A stretch of 57,783 nt of DNA from Chryseobacterium gregarium DSM 19109. GTDB taxonomy: Bacteria; Bacteroidota; Bacteroidia; Flavobacteriales; Weeksellaceae. A model generated the notes under the pieces. That model searched no databases, had not been told where the DNA came from, and saw nothing but the letters and a program-made list of their open reading frames with translations. The DNA lies in assembly GCF_000430845.1 (NCBI RefSeq), contig NZ_AUMU01000020.1:1-57783 (forward strand), given 5' to 3'. Position numbers and translations under genes: made by a program. Shown piece by piece: positions 25,879 through 36,297 of this stretch. Each line of letters opens with the position of its first letter. The first letter of the stretch is position 1.

Positions 25879-27081
25879 ATGGGTCTTTCCGGGAAAAAAA
25901 TTCTCATCGCAGTTTCTGGGGGAATTGCAGCTTACAAAATTCATTTTCTGATCAGGGATTTTATCAAAAAAGGCGCTGAGGTCCAAGTAATCATGACGGC
26001 TGATGCAGAACACTTTGTGACCAAGCTGAGCCTGTCTACCTTATCTAAAAAACCGGTGTACACAGACTTTTACAGTGACAACGGAACCTGGAACAGCCAT
26101 GTGGAAATGGCTTTATGGGCAGACCTGATGCTGATGGCACCGTGTACGGCAAATACTTTGTCAAAAATGGTCCACGGGATGTGTGACAGCCTGCTGATGG
26201 CAACCTATATGTCTGCAAAGTGCCCTGTTTTTATTGCCCCTGCAATGGATCTGGATATGTATATCCATCCTTCCACAAAGAGAAATCTGGAACTGGCAGA
26301 AAGTTTCGGACATCATATTATTCCTGCTGAACATGGAGAGCTGGCAAGCGGGCTGGTAGGGCAGGGAAGAATGGCTGAGCCCGGAACCATTGCAGAAGTT
26401 ATTGATGATTTTTTTAATTCAGATGCTGCAAAAACGTTAGAAGGGAAAACCGTTTTGATTACTGCCGGGCCCACCTATGAAGCTATTGATCCTGTACGGT
26501 TCATCGGTAATCATTCTTCCGGAAAAATGGGATTCTCTCTGGCGGAGGAAGCTTCAAAAAGAGGAGCCAAGGTTATTCTGATTTCCGGCCCGAGTTCCGA
26601 GAAAATCAAAGGAAATAATATTGACCTTCATCAGGTAACTTCCGCAAAAGAAATGCTGGCCAAAGTTTTTGAGTTTTACGAAACCGTGGATATCGGAATT
26701 GCAAGCGCAGCCGTTGCCGATTATGCCCCGAAAGAAGTAGCTTTGGAGAAAATAAAGAAAGACGGTGAGAACCTGACGATTGAGCTCGTGAAAAACCCGG
26801 ATATTCTTAAAACCATGGGAGAAAAAAAAACGCATCAGTTTCTGGTAGGTTTTGCCTTGGAAACGCAGAATGAAGAAGAGAATGCTAAAGGGAAACTGGA
26901 GAAGAAAAACCTGGACATGATTGTTCTGAACTCCCTGCGTGATAAAGGCGCAGGATTTAAAAACGATACCAACAAAATAAAAATATTTACCAAAACAGGG
27001 AAACAGGAATTCAGCCTGAAATCTAAGGACAAAGTGGCCGGAGATATCCTGGATTTTGTGGAGGCTCAGCTTTTAAAATAA
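25879..27081 (+). CDS. coaBC: Bifunctional phosphopantothenoylcysteine decarboxylase / phosphopantothenate-cysteine ligase
   Basis: 400 residues, two domains. CoaC (1-~185): ILIAVSGGIAAYK flavin-binding start, catalytic-type His in NGTWNSHVEMALWAD, PCTANTLSKMVHGMCDSLL, and the PAMDLDMY loop. CoaB (~190-400): VLITAGPTYEAIDPVRFIGNHSSGKMG nucleotide-binding start, and AAVADYAP. It turns phosphopantothenate into 4'-phosphopantetheine for coenzyme A. The family's substrate-binding N-P...P...N signature is not complete in what I checked by eye. The other CoA gene of the window, coaX, is 27 kb away. Confidence 0.95.
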   Translation: MGLSGKKILIAVSGGIAAYKIHFLIRDFIKKGAEVQVIMTADAEHFVTKLSLSTLSKKPVYTDFYSDNGTWNSHVEMALWADLMLMAPCTANTLSKMVHGMCDSLLMATYMSAKCPVFIAPAMDLDMYIHPSTKRNLELAESFGHHIIPAEHGELASGLVGQGRMAEPGTIAEVIDDFFNSDAAKTLEGKTVLITAGPTYEAIDPVRFIGNHSSGKMGFSLAEEASKRGAKVILISGPSSEKIKGNNIDLHQVTSAKEMLAKVFEFYETVDIGIASAAVADYAPKEVALEKIKKDGENLTIELVKNPDILKTMGEKKTHQFLVGFALETQNEEENAKGKLEKKNLDMIVLNSLRDKGAGFKNDTNKIKIFTKTGKQEFSLKSKDKVAGDILDFVEAQLLK

Positions 27082-27117
27082 TTTTAATAAATTTCCGTTC
27101 TTAATTTTTAATAAAAA

Positions 27118-28026
27118 ATGAAAAAAATTTCAAGTATATTTTTACTTCTCTTTATATTCAGTACCGGTTTTTCCCAGGAATTATTGTCGACTGTCCAGGT
27201 AAACTCGCAGCAGCTGGGAGGAAGTAACCAGTCGGCCTACAAAGCTCTGGAGAAAAGTTTAAGGGATTTCATTAATAACACCAGCTGGACCGGGAAAAAA
27301 CTTCAGAATTTTGAAAAGATCAAATCCAATTTTGCCATTGTGATCACTGAAAGAGACGGAAACCGGTTCAGGGGAACCATTGTGGTACAGGCGGTACGTC
27401 CCGTTTTCAACACCACTTATGAATCTCCGCTGATCAATCTTCAGGATCAGAGATTTTCTTTTGATTATGTGGAAAATGAAAACCTGATCTTCAATGAAAG
27501 ACAGTTTTCAGGGAAAAACTTAATTGATGTCATCAGTTTTTATATCTATCTTATTTTAGGCTATGATGCCGACAGCTTTCAGTCGATGGCAGGAACCCAA
27601 TGGTTTCAGAAAGCCCAGCAGATTGCCCAGAATGGAGAATCCCAGAATACGTATGACGGCTGGAAACAGATCAATGAACCGCGGAGCCGCTCTATCCTGA
27701 TTAAAGAGATCCTGAGCCCGAACTGGAGCCAGCTGCGTGCGACCATGTACTCTTACCACAGAGCGGGTCTGGATAATCTGTTCAATCAGGACCAGGCTGC
27801 CGCGAAAAAAGTGATTTTTGATGCGTTGATGCAGTTGAAGCAGTACGAAAATTCTTTTCAGCAGGCTTATTTCTTTAACCTTTTTATGGATGCCAAAGCG
27901 GATGAGATATTCAATATATTCAATTCAGGAAACAACGGAGGCATTGTTCTAAGTGACCTGAAGAATGAAATGATCATCCTTTCCCCGAAAAACACAGAAG
28001 CCAGATGGAGTAAATGGAAACAGTAA
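27118..28026 (+). CDS. porD: DUF4835 protein (PorD-type, type IX secretion associated)
   Basis: 302 residues. Signal peptide MKKISSIFLLLFIFSTGFSQ, so exported. The mature protein starts ELLSTVQVNSQQLGGSNQSAYKALEKSLRDFINNTSWT, a hallmark of the Bacteroidota DUF4835 family. The family is called PorD in some annotations because of a link with type IX secretion; the name is from memory and no other secretion gene is in the window. It lies in the conserved series bamD-rpoZ-coaBC-this-recN. Length is normal. Confidence 0.78.
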   Translation: MKKISSIFLLLFIFSTGFSQELLSTVQVNSQQLGGSNQSAYKALEKSLRDFINNTSWTGKKLQNFEKIKSNFAIVITERDGNRFRGTIVVQAVRPVFNTTYESPLINLQDQRFSFDYVENENLIFNERQFSGKNLIDVISFYIYLILGYDADSFQSMAGTQWFQKAQQIAQNGESQNTYDGWKQINEPRSRSILIKEILSPNWSQLRATMYSYHRAGLDNLFNQDQAAAKKVIFDALMQLKQYENSFQQAYFFNLFMDAKADEIFNIFNSGNNGGIVLSDLKNEMIILSPKNTEARWSKWKQ

Positions 28027-28033
28027 TCTTATC

Positions 28034-28064
28034 TTGAATTCTGAAATCTAAAGTTCTATATTTG
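28034..28064 (+). promoter_or_regulatory. Probable promoter of recN
   Basis: TTG (28034-28036), a 20-base spacer and TATATTTG (28057-28064) match the Bacteroidota consensus. The recN ATG is 27 bases further on. Confidence 0.7.
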
Positions 28065-28091
28065 CAATAGCTAAAGTAACCGCTATTATCA

Positions 28092-29741
28092 ATGCTTTCG
28101 AGAATTTACATTAAAAACTTTGCCCTGATTGATACGCTTGAAGTATCACTGAACAACGGTCTGCAGGTCATCACCGGGGAAACCGGTGCCGGAAAATCTA
28201 TTATTTTGGGAGCTTTGCGACTGATCCTGGGAGAAAGAGCGGATGTAAAATCCATCTCAAACGCACAACAGAAAAGCATTGTAGAAACGGAATTTGCCCT
28301 ACATAATCAGTTCAAGAAATTCTTTATCGAAAATGATCTTGATTACGAGCATCAGACCATTATCCGAAGGGAAATCCTGCCTTCCGGAAAATCAAGGGCA
28401 TTCATTAATGATGTACCAGTAACTCTGGATGTGTTGAAAGAGCTGTCTTCACAGCTGATCGATATCCATTCCCAGTTTGAAACATCCAATCTTTTCACTT
28501 CTGAATATCAGTTTAAAATCATCGACGGGCTTTCTGAGAACAAAAAGATGATGGAAGAGTACAAAAACGTATTCTCGGATTTCCAGAGTTTAAAAATCCA
28601 GCTTAAAAAATTTCAGGTTCAGCTTTCCGAAAACAGAAAAGAAAGTGATTACAAAGAATTTTTACTGAACGAACTGGAAGAGCTCCATCTGGATGATGTA
28701 GCGTATGAAGATCTTCAGAATCAGCTTTCTGTTCAGGAAAATGCTGAAATGATTTCTGAGAATCTGGCTATGGTATTGTCCCGTTTTCATCAGGAAGAAA
28801 TAGGGATCCTGTCTTTCTTTAATGAAGCAAAAAACAAGCTTTCAAAAATCGCAGAGGTTTCAAATGCTTTTTCCGAGCTGGATGAAAGACTGGAAACTTC
28901 TTTTGTTGAGTTGAAAGACATTATTTCCGAGCTTGAAGACGAAGCTGAGAAAATAGAAATCAATCCCGAAAATCTGGCATTGCTTGCCAGGCTTAATAAC
29001 AGAATTAATGCGCTTCTTGTAAAGCATAATGTTTCCGGGATTGAAGAATTAAAAGAAATCAGGGATCATCTGGCCGGAGATCAGAGAGGGGCTTCTGAAC
29101 TGGAAGCCCATATTGCTGATGTGGAAGAAAATATTGTTAAAAAAGAAAAAATACTTCAGTCGCTTTCTGAAAAATTTTCCAAAAACAGGAAAAAAAGCAT
29201 TCCGATATTTATAAAAAAAGCGGAAGGCCTGCTTAAAAAATTAGGTCTTGAAAAAGCACGGGTGGATATTCAGCTCCAGGCTGCCCAGGATTTTAATGCC
29301 TTTGGGAAAGAAAATATCCAGCTGCTGTTCCAGGCGAACTCCGGGTTTCCTTTAAAGCCAATCCAGACCGCTATTTCAGGAGGTGAAAGATCGAGGGTTA
29401 TGCTGGCCGTGAAAAAAATCATTGCAGAAAGCGATGAGCTCCCGACTTTGATCTTAGATGAGATCGACACCGGGGTTTCAGGAAAAGTAGCCGAAGAAAT
29501 CGGTAACCTGATGCGTGAAATGTCAACTGATATGCAGCTGATCGTTATCTCCCACCTGGCGCAGGTAGCTGCAAAAGGAAATAATAACTATAAAGTAGTA
29601 AAACAGGACGTTGCCGGGAAAACCCAGTCAACAATTATCCCTCTGAATGATAAGGAAAAACTCAACGAAATTGCTCAGTTACTGTCCGGAAGTAAAATTA
29701 CAGAAGCTGCTCTGGCACAGGCACGGGAATTAATGAATTAA
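28092..29741 (+). CDS. recN: DNA repair protein RecN
   Basis: 549 residues, SMC-like ATPase used in double-strand break repair. Walker A GETGAGKS (residues 29-36) is followed by IILGALRLILGERAD. A central coiled coil covers about 150-370. The C-terminal half carries the ABC signature AISGGERSRVMLAVK, Walker B PTLILDEIDTGVSG and the switch ISHLAQVAA. Cytoplasmic. It closes the bamD-rpoZ-coaBC-porD series but has its own promoter. Confidence 0.96.
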   Translation: MLSRIYIKNFALIDTLEVSLNNGLQVITGETGAGKSIILGALRLILGERADVKSISNAQQKSIVETEFALHNQFKKFFIENDLDYEHQTIIRREILPSGKSRAFINDVPVTLDVLKELSSQLIDIHSQFETSNLFTSEYQFKIIDGLSENKKMMEEYKNVFSDFQSLKIQLKKFQVQLSENRKESDYKEFLLNELEELHLDDVAYEDLQNQLSVQENAEMISENLAMVLSRFHQEEIGILSFFNEAKNKLSKIAEVSNAFSELDERLETSFVELKDIISELEDEAEKIEINPENLALLARLNNRINALLVKHNVSGIEELKEIRDHLAGDQRGASELEAHIADVEENIVKKEKILQSLSEKFSKNRKKSIPIFIKKAEGLLKKLGLEKARVDIQLQAAQDFNAFGKENIQLLFQANSGFPLKPIQTAISGGERSRVMLAVKKIIAESDELPTLILDEIDTGVSGKVAEEIGNLMREMSTDMQLIVISHLAQVAAKGNNNYKVVKQDVAGKTQSTIIPLNDKEKLNEIAQLLSGSKITEAALAQARELMN

Positions 29742-29973
29742 AATTTAAATATGATATAGATATATAAGGCTTCTGATTATTCATAAGTCTTTTTTGTTGT
29801 CATTCAAAAATAATTAATTTTTGGTGCAGGGAACATTCCTGATGTAAAGAAGTTTGTAATTTATTCCCTGTAAACTATCCGAAAACTATGCACTCTTCTG
29901 TAAGTTCCGGACAGATCAGGTGAAAGCCTGTAACATTTTTATGATTATCCTTACTAATATAAAAAAAGTAACT

Positions 29974-31440
29974 ATGTTTTTTAAATTCCTCAGATTAGAA
30001 ATCAAAAGTTTTTTTAGGGGTTCTTCTTTGGGAATCAATTTGGCCATGAAAATTCTCCGTTTTATCGGGATCCTTTATTTTATGGTTTGTCTGGTAGCCG
30101 GAGCCTTCGGTGCTTTTTTCTATATTCAGGAAAAACTGCATCAGAATCCTTTGCTGGTAGTATCCAGATTTCTAATAGCCGCCTGGGCTGTTGACCTGAT
30201 TGCCAAATACATCTGGCAGGAAATGCCAACCCAGAATATCAAGCCGTTTCTCACCCTGAATATTTCTAAGAAAACACTGGTGAATTACCTGCTGAGCAAA
30301 ACCTTCCTTTCCGTTTTCAGCTGGCTGAATTCCCTGTTCTTCATTACGTTCTGTGCGATCGCTTTGTTTAACGGATACAGTGCAACCGGCGTTTTAGGCT
30401 GGTTTATCGGCGTTTCCCTGCTGTTTTATCTTAATAATTTTATCAATATCCTCTTTAATGATAAAGAAACGGTAGCAGTTGCTGTGGGGTGTGTATTCCT
30501 GGCCGTTACGGGCTTCGCTTATTACCATATTATTCCTGTGCTCAAGTATTCGGAACAGTTCTTTTATAATTTTTACCAAAGGCCTTATTTCGCAGTGATT
30601 TCACTCATGCTGTTTTTAGGGTTATGGAAAATCTGTTTTCAGCATATCCGTAAAGTTTTCTATCTGGATCAGGGCCTCGAAGCTAAAAAAGAAGTGGGAA
30701 AAACGGAAAATATTGCCTTTTTAAATAAATACGGGGCCATCGGCACTTTTATCAACAATGATATTAAAATGCTGAAACGGAACAAGGTAACCAAAGGGAT
30801 TCTATGGGGAAGCTTTATGTTCCTTTTTTATGGCATGCTGATGTTTACCTCTCCAATATATAAAACATCTGCCATGACAATGTTTATGGGACTGTTTGTA
30901 ACGGGTGGTTTCCAGTTCATGTTCGGGCAGAGGGTACCGGCTTTTGACAGTTCTTATTATCCGTTGATGATGACGCTAAACGTTCCCTATAAAGAATACC
31001 TGAAAGCAAAATGGTGGCTGATGAATATCGTAACCGCTGCTTCAATGGTTCTGGCGGTTTTATATGCTTACTTCGGCTGGGAAATGTACCTGGCCTTCTT
31101 TGCAGCAGGGATTTATAACATCGGGGTTAATTCACAGTTTACCCTTTGGTCCGGGGCTTTCAACAAATCGCAGATTGATCTCAATTCCAAGGAAAAAAGA
31201 TTCGGACAGAAAAACAGTTTTAACATGAAATCTTTACTGCTGCTGATCCCGAAGATGATTTTGCCGATGGCTGTTTTCGGATTGGTTCAGCACTTCTCCG
31301 GAATTACAGCGGGCGTCATAAGTGTGGCGGTGCTGGGAGCAATTGGATTCTTATTCAGGGAAAAAATCTTCGATATTATCGTAAGACATTATAAAGTAGA
31401 AAAATACAGCACACTGGAAGCATTCAAAAACAAAGATTAA
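29974..31440 (+). CDS. DUF5687 family membrane protein (ABC permease-like)
   Basis: 488 residues with many hydrophobic segments (about 10-12). N-terminus MFFKFLRLEIKSFFRGSSLG is a typical cytosolic amphipathic start of this Bacteroidota family. The frame begins 18 codons earlier, but the ATG at 29974 fits the family start. It ends four bases before an ABC ATPase gene, so the two very likely form one exporter of the ABC-2 kind. The substrate is unknown. A 232-base gap precedes it. Confidence 0.87.
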   Translation: MFFKFLRLEIKSFFRGSSLGINLAMKILRFIGILYFMVCLVAGAFGAFFYIQEKLHQNPLLVVSRFLIAAWAVDLIAKYIWQEMPTQNIKPFLTLNISKKTLVNYLLSKTFLSVFSWLNSLFFITFCAIALFNGYSATGVLGWFIGVSLLFYLNNFINILFNDKETVAVAVGCVFLAVTGFAYYHIIPVLKYSEQFFYNFYQRPYFAVISLMLFLGLWKICFQHIRKVFYLDQGLEAKKEVGKTENIAFLNKYGAIGTFINNDIKMLKRNKVTKGILWGSFMFLFYGMLMFTSPIYKTSAMTMFMGLFVTGGFQFMFGQRVPAFDSSYYPLMMTLNVPYKEYLKAKWWLMNIVTAASMVLAVLYAYFGWEMYLAFFAAGIYNIGVNSQFTLWSGAFNKSQIDLNSKEKRFGQKNSFNMKSLLLLIPKMILPMAVFGLVQHFSGITAGVISVAVLGAIGFLFREKIFDIIVRHYKVEKYSTLEAFKNKD

Positions 31441-31444
31441 TAAT

Positions 31445-32167
31445 ATGATTACTATACAGAACTTATCAAAAACATACGGCAAGGCAACCGTTTTACATAT
31501 TGAGCACCTGGAAATCCCAAAGGGTGAAACTTTCGGGCTGGTAGGAAACAATGGCGCAGGAAAAACAACCCTTTTCAGTGTGATGCTGGACCTGATTCAG
31601 GCAACAACGGGGTTCGTAAGCATCGATGGGATTAAAGTTCATGAATCGGAAGCATGGAAGAATAAGGTTTCCGCTTTTGTGGATGACTCTTTCCTGATTG
31701 GATATCTGACGCCGGAAGAATATTTCTATTTCATCGGGGAGCTGAGAGGTCAGAATAAAGCTTCGGTAGATGAATTCCTGAAACAGTTCCACGACCTCTT
31801 TAACGGGGAAATTTTGAACTCCGGGAAATATGTCCGGGATCTGTCCAAAGGCAATCAGAAGAAAGTAGGGATTGTGGGGGCCATTATCGGGAATCCGGAA
31901 ATTATTATTCTGGATGAGCCTTTTGCGAATCTGGATCCTTCCACACAGATTAAATTGAAAAACCTAATTAAAGAATTGTCCAAGCAGGATGGGGTGACTT
32001 TCCTTATTTCGAGTCATGACCTTTCCCACACTACGGAAGTCTGCAACAGGATTGTGGTAGTTAATAAAGGTCAGCTGGTAAAAGATATTCAAACCAACCC
32101 TGAAACCCTGAAAGACCTGGAGCAGTACTTTGCAGACCAGGTTTCGGCTCCGGCTGCAGAGGTGTAA
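31445..32167 (+). CDS. ABC transporter ATP-binding protein
   Basis: 240 residues. Walker A GNNGAGKTT (~residue 34), signature RDLSKGNQKKVGIVGAI, Walker B EIIILDEPFANLDP and switch His in ISSHDLSHT. The signature replaces LSGGQ with LSKGN, as in several bacteriocin/Na+/multidrug-type ABC-2 ATPases. It partners the DUF5687 membrane protein just upstream. Cytoplasmic face of the inner membrane. Confidence 0.94.
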   Translation: MITIQNLSKTYGKATVLHIEHLEIPKGETFGLVGNNGAGKTTLFSVMLDLIQATTGFVSIDGIKVHESEAWKNKVSAFVDDSFLIGYLTPEEYFYFIGELRGQNKASVDEFLKQFHDLFNGEILNSGKYVRDLSKGNQKKVGIVGAIIGNPEIIILDEPFANLDPSTQIKLKNLIKELSKQDGVTFLISSHDLSHTTEVCNRIVVVNKGQLVKDIQTNPETLKDLEQYFADQVSAPAAEV

Positions 32168-32251
32168 TTATCAGGTAGCATGGCAGATTTTCATGTGATA
32201 TCTTAATAAATCTTTGCTAGTTGTCTATTTTAAGCTGGTATGATTATACTA

Positions 32252-32285
32252 TAAAAAAATCCCTTTCAATTATTCTGAAAGGGAT
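32252..32285 (-). terminator. Terminator of the hem operon
   Basis: ATCCCTTTCA (32259-32268) pairs with TGAAAGGGAT (32276-32285). On the minus strand TTTTTTTAT follows the stem, so it mainly ends hemE; it may also slow the convergent ABC operon. Confidence 0.88.
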
Positions 32286-32314
32286 CTGTATTTAAATAAT
32301 CTGTAATGATATTA

Positions 32315-33346
32315 TTAAATCATTGGTTTCCAGTCTACCACTGCTCTGATGAACGCCTCCGCATTTTCCAGAGGAATATTCGGTAAAATTCCGTGTCCGA
32401 GATTGGCAATATACTTATCCTTTCCGAAACGGTTGATCATTTCATTCACCATTTTTTTAATGGTCTCAGGCGTAGAATGCAGCCTGGCAGGATCAAAATT
32501 TCCTTGGAGCGTTACCGAATTATTGGTCAGTTTTCTCGCGATTTCAGGAGTAATTGTCCAGTCAACGCCCAAAGCAGAAACGGGCGATTGGGTCATTTCG
32601 TCCAGGGCAAACCAGCATCCTTTTCCAAATACCACCACATGCGTCAGCGGGCTTAACGCTTCCACAATCTGACTGATATATTTCCAAGAAAATTCCTGAT
32701 AATCTGCCGGAGACAGCATGCCGCCCCAGGAATCGAAAACCTGAACGGCAGAAACACCTTTTTCAACTTTTCTCTTTAAATAAGCAATAGTAGTATCAGT
32801 GATCTTCTGAAGCAGTAAATGGGCCGCTTCCGGCTGCTGGAAACAGAAAGACTTCGCAATGTCAAATGCTTTACTTCCTTTTCCTTCCACACAGTAGCAG
32901 AGGATTGTCCATGGAGAGCCTGCAAATCCTATTAACGGGATTTCATTGTCTAATTTCTGTAAAGTCAGTTCAATGGCATCAAAAACATATCCTAAGGTAT
33001 CATTCACATCCGGAACCACAACATTCTGCACCTGTTCCATTGTTCTGATCGGAGTATCCAGCCATGGCCCTACATTCTCCTTCATTTTAAAATCAATTCC
33101 CATGGCCTGTGGCACCACCAGGATATCAGAGAATAGAATCGCCGCATCGAGAGGATATCTTCGGATAGGCTGAACGGTAATTTCAGAAGCAAGTTCCGGG
33201 GTCTGACATCGGGTAAAGAAGTCATATTGGTTACGAAGCGCGATAAATTCAGGCAGGTATCTTCCGGCCTGTCTCATCATCCAAACGGGTGGTCTTTCTA
33301 CGGTTTCCCCGCGGAGTGCTTTTAAATATAGGTCGTTTTTAATCAT
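32315..33346 (-). CDS. hemE: Uroporphyrinogen decarboxylase
   Basis: 343 residues. Converts uroporphyrinogen III to coproporphyrinogen III by four decarboxylations. The N-terminal signature [15 protein letters not shown] and the second PROSITE-type region [16 protein letters not shown] are intact; [12 protein letters not shown] carries the catalytic Asp. Last gene of hemA-hemC-hemD-hemE, 40 bases after hemD. Cytoplasmic. Confidence 0.96.
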   Translation of the reverse strand: MIKNDLYLKALRGETVERPPVWMMRQAGRYLPEFIALRNQYDFFTRCQTPELASEITVQPIRRYPLDAAILFSDILVVPQAMGIDFKMKENVGPWLDTPIRTMEQVQNVVVPDVNDTLGYVFDAIELTLQKLDNEIPLIGFAGSPWTILCYCVEGKGSKAFDIAKSFCFQQPEAAHLLLQKITDTTIAYLKRKVEKGVSAVQVFDSWGGMLSPADYQEFSWKYISQIVEALSPLTHVVVFGKGCWFALDEMTQSPVSALGVDWTITPEIARKLTNNSVTLQGNFDPARLHSTPETIKKMVNEMINRFGKDKYIANLGHGILPNIPLENAEAFIRAVVDWKPMI

Positions 33347-33386
33347 AATGTATCAGACTAAATTGCCATGAATGACAATTAATATA

Positions 33387-34070
33387 TCAATCTTTGTTTA
33401 AAATCCTTGTTTTGATTAGATTCAAAACAGACAGTAAATTATTTCCTTCTGAAGTAAAAACCGGCTTTGACGTGTATTTTCTAAGTTCACCGGAAGTGGT
33501 TTCCCCGATCGAAAAAAGCATCATGTCATCAAAAGAATTCTGTTTTGCAAAACTACGAACTCCGCTCGGACTAAAAAAAACGGCAGCATGATATTTTTCA
33601 GTTATCAGAGGATGGGTTTCTTCGGTATGGTATACAACCACTTTTTTATATTGGATATTCTGAAGCGGAAGGTCTTTGTCAAGGATGCTTATTGCAATAT
33701 TCCCGCAGAAATGCAAGAACTTTTCCTGCTGGCAATATTTGACAATGAATTTTGAAAGGGTATTTGCATTTTTCAGGACTTTAAATGTTCCGAAACCGTT
33801 TTTTCTCAGTTCCCGTTTTGTTTTTTCGCCGACGCAGTAAATTCTGTTGTAATATTTTGCCGTGAAATCTTCGTTGGGCTGAAAACCGTTTTTGAAAAAA
33901 GACTTTACGCCGTTAGCACTGGTAAAAATAAGGGAGTGGTTTTTTAGATCAAATGAATCAACTTTAACCGGAATGGTCTTAATTACCTCAACACAGGCAG
34001 CCGACACATCATCTCCTAATTCTTTGGATATAACGGAAGGGTCTATATTTTTGGTAAATAAGATATTCAT
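33387..34070 (-). CDS. hemD: Uroporphyrinogen-III synthase
   Basis: 227 residues. The family is poorly conserved, but the bilobed pattern is visible: LIFTSANGVKSFFKNG and, in the second lobe, AVFFSPSGVRSFAKQN, plus IYCVGEKTKRELRKNG. It closes hydroxymethylbilane with ring-D inversion to give uroporphyrinogen III. Context between hemC and hemE supports the call. 57 bases separate it from hemC. Confidence 0.92.
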   Translation of the reverse strand: MNILFTKNIDPSVISKELGDDVSAACVEVIKTIPVKVDSFDLKNHSLIFTSANGVKSFFKNGFQPNEDFTAKYYNRIYCVGEKTKRELRKNGFGTFKVLKNANTLSKFIVKYCQQEKFLHFCGNIAISILDKDLPLQNIQYKKVVVYHTEETHPLITEKYHAAVFFSPSGVRSFAKQNSFDDMMLFSIGETTSGELRKYTSKPVFTSEGNNLLSVLNLIKTRILNKD

Positions 34071-34127
34071 GCAATTAAAGTTTCGAAGATGAGCCCGGAA
34101 CCCGGATGTTTAAGATCTGAAAATGAA

Positions 34128-35036
34128 TTAGATCTGATTTTTAATTTCTTCCATCAGTTCTTTTCCTCCGTTTTCAAGAACAATTCTGGCAAACTTTTCA
34201 CCAAAATTCTCTTCTTCATTATACACGAAGCTCTCATCAGTGGCAATGCTGTTTTTGCCGTCCAGTGAACAAAGTGCAGCTTTAAAACGGATCTGGTCAT
34301 CAAAGATTTCAGCAAAAGCCCCGATAGGTGCTGTGCATCCGCCTTCCAGAGTGCTCAGGAAATTTCTTTCCATTTCCACACAGATCTGAGTGGGCTTGTG
34401 ATTGATAGAACCAAGGATTTCGTTGATTTCTTTTTTATCGGAATGTCCGGCAACGGCAATTACGCCCTGTGAAGCAGCTGGAATTAAAAACGGAAGCATT
34501 TCATAATCAATGTCCATTTTCATCCTCTTGATTCCTGCCAGAGATAGGATAGTGGCATCAAAATCTTCATCTTCCAGTTTCTGAAGACGGGTCTGTATGT
34601 TTCCGCGGATATCCGAAAACTCGGCATTGGGAAAGTTTTTTAACCAGAAGGCTCTTCTTCTCAGGCTGCTGGTCGCCAGTTTAAGTTCGTGGAACTCTTT
34701 GGTTTTCGCCGATTCTTTTCTGATCAGTACATCCTGTGGGAAATCTCTTTCCAGGTGGGCAATTAACTCAATATTTTCAGGCAATTGTGTAGGTACGTCC
34801 TTTAGGGAATGCACGGCAATGTCAATTTCGTCATTGAGCAGGGCCGTATCAAGATCTCTGGTAAAAATACCGGTAATGCCTAATGAGTACAGCGGCTGGG
34901 TAAGATTTTTATCACCTGAAGATACGATGGGAACAATTTCCGTTAAATGATTGCTGTTCTGGAGGTGTCTCGCAACTTCTCTTGCCTGCCATAGAGCCAA
35001 TGCGGAATTTCTGGTTCCGATTCTAATGCTTTTCAT
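34128..35036 (-). CDS. hemC: Porphobilinogen deaminase (hydroxymethylbilane synthase)
   Basis: 302 residues from the ATG at 35036, which gives the family start MKSIRIGTRNSALALWQAREV. ALLNDEIDIAVHSLKDVPTQLPE has the substrate/cofactor residues. The dipyrromethane cofactor Cys lies in LEGGCTAPIGA. The gene's first 14 bases overlap the end of hemA. An in-frame ATG at 35060 would lengthen the overlap and is less likely. Confidence 0.95.
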   Translation of the reverse strand: MKSIRIGTRNSALALWQAREVARHLQNSNHLTEIVPIVSSGDKNLTQPLYSLGITGIFTRDLDTALLNDEIDIAVHSLKDVPTQLPENIELIAHLERDFPQDVLIRKESAKTKEFHELKLATSSLRRRAFWLKNFPNAEFSDIRGNIQTRLQKLEDEDFDATILSLAGIKRMKMDIDYEMLPFLIPAASQGVIAVAGHSDKKEINEILGSINHKPTQICVEMERNFLSTLEGGCTAPIGAFAEIFDDQIRFKAALCSLDGKNSIATDESFVYNEEENFGEKFARIVLENGGKELMEEIKNQI

Positions 35037-36297
35037 TGAATTCATTATTTGGTTGTTCAACTAATATTTCGTGCATTAATTTACTAATTTCTTCAGCTTT
35101 TAAAGGATTATCGATGATATATTTTGCAAAACGGTTGGTGATTTTCTGAATCATTTTATCGGAAAGTTCCATGTCCGTGATGTTTATGTATTTGTTTTTT
35201 CTGTAAAAATTATGCATTTCATTGCGTTCCATATTCTTTAAAACGGCTTTGAAATGATGGATATTCGGGGCAAGTCTTCTCTTTTTTTCCCATTCAAGGA
35301 AGTCTTTGGTCATCTCCTTAATGATTTTTTCCGCTTTCGGGATTTCTTTTTCCCTTTGCTGGATGGTTTCCTGGATCTGCTTGGAAAGCTCATCTACCCC
35401 GATCAGCGTTACATTTTCATTTTCCGTAACATCTTTTTCAACATTATGCGGAATGGAAAGATCAATCACCAGCGTTTCCTTTCCGTTCGGGAAATGGGAT
35501 TTATTGACGATCGGATGCCTTGCGCCGGTAGCAACAATAAGAATATCCGTATTTTTTAATTCCTGATCAAAATCTGCATAATCGATGTGCGGAATATGAT
35601 ATTTTTCGGAAATTTTTTCTGCGGTTTCCTGTGTCCTGTTGGTAATTTTGATTCTCGGCTGGTACACATGCTTTACCAGGTTTTCTACCGTATTCTGCCC
35701 GATTTCGCCAACTCCCAGAAGAAGAATGTTCTTTTCCGTGATCCTTTTCTGATTGTTCAGGATATAATGAACCGCTGCATAAGAAACAGAAGCCGCACCA
35801 TTAGAAATCCCGGTTTCGTTTTTTATCCTTTTTGAAATCTGAATGGCAGAGTTGATGGCTCTTTCCAGAAAAGGGTTAGAGTTTATTCTTTCCTTCCTGA
35901 AACGATTGTATGCTTTTTTAATTTGTCCGATGATCTCAAAATCCCCGATGATCTGGCTTTCCAATCCGGCAGCCACTCTGAACAGATGGGTCAGAGCCTC
36001 CTCTTTGGTGAGAATATTGGCAAATGGAAGAAAATCCATCAGGTTGACCCCAACGATTTTGCAGTATTCTTCAGCAACCAGAAGGTAGTTAGGGGAAGTC
36101 GTATAGATTTCCGTCCTGTTGCACGTCGAAACCACAAAGGCATCTCCTAAATTCTCATCATGAAGCCGGGAAACAAAGCTTTTGATGTTCTCGTCAAAAA
36201 ATGCAAATTTACCTCTCGTTTCTGCGTCAGCCTTTTCAAAGCTGACCGAAAGCACTGCGAAATTCGATGTCTGATGAATATTAGAATACTGTAACAT
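35023..36297 (-). CDS. hemA: Glutamyl-tRNA reductase
   Basis: 424 residues. Catalytic Cys59 in VVSTCNRTEIY. GLESQIIGDFEIIGQIKKAY, the NADP-binding stretch ILLLGVGEIGQNTVENL and the C-terminal dimerisation helices follow. It commits glutamyl-tRNA to tetrapyrrole synthesis (C5 route). First gene of the hem operon; divergent from mreB across a 405-base gap. TAAATTTG on the minus strand at 36306-36313 is a weak promoter candidate so close that the transcript would be nearly leaderless. Confidence 0.96.
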   Translation of the reverse strand: MLQYSNIHQTSNFAVLSVSFEKADAETRGKFAFFDENIKSFVSRLHDENLGDAFVVSTCNRTEIYTTSPNYLLVAEEYCKIVGVNLMDFLPFANILTKEEALTHLFRVAAGLESQIIGDFEIIGQIKKAYNRFRKERINSNPFLERAINSAIQISKRIKNETGISNGAASVSYAAVHYILNNQKRITEKNILLLGVGEIGQNTVENLVKHVYQPRIKITNRTQETAEKISEKYHIPHIDYADFDQELKNTDILIVATGARHPIVNKSHFPNGKETLVIDLSIPHNVEKDVTENENVTLIGVDELSKQIQETIQQREKEIPKAEKIIKEMTKDFLEWEKKRRLAPNIHHFKAVLKNMERNEMHNFYRKNKYINITDMELSDKMIQKITNRFAKYIIDNPLKAEEISKLMHEILVEQPNNEFNEKH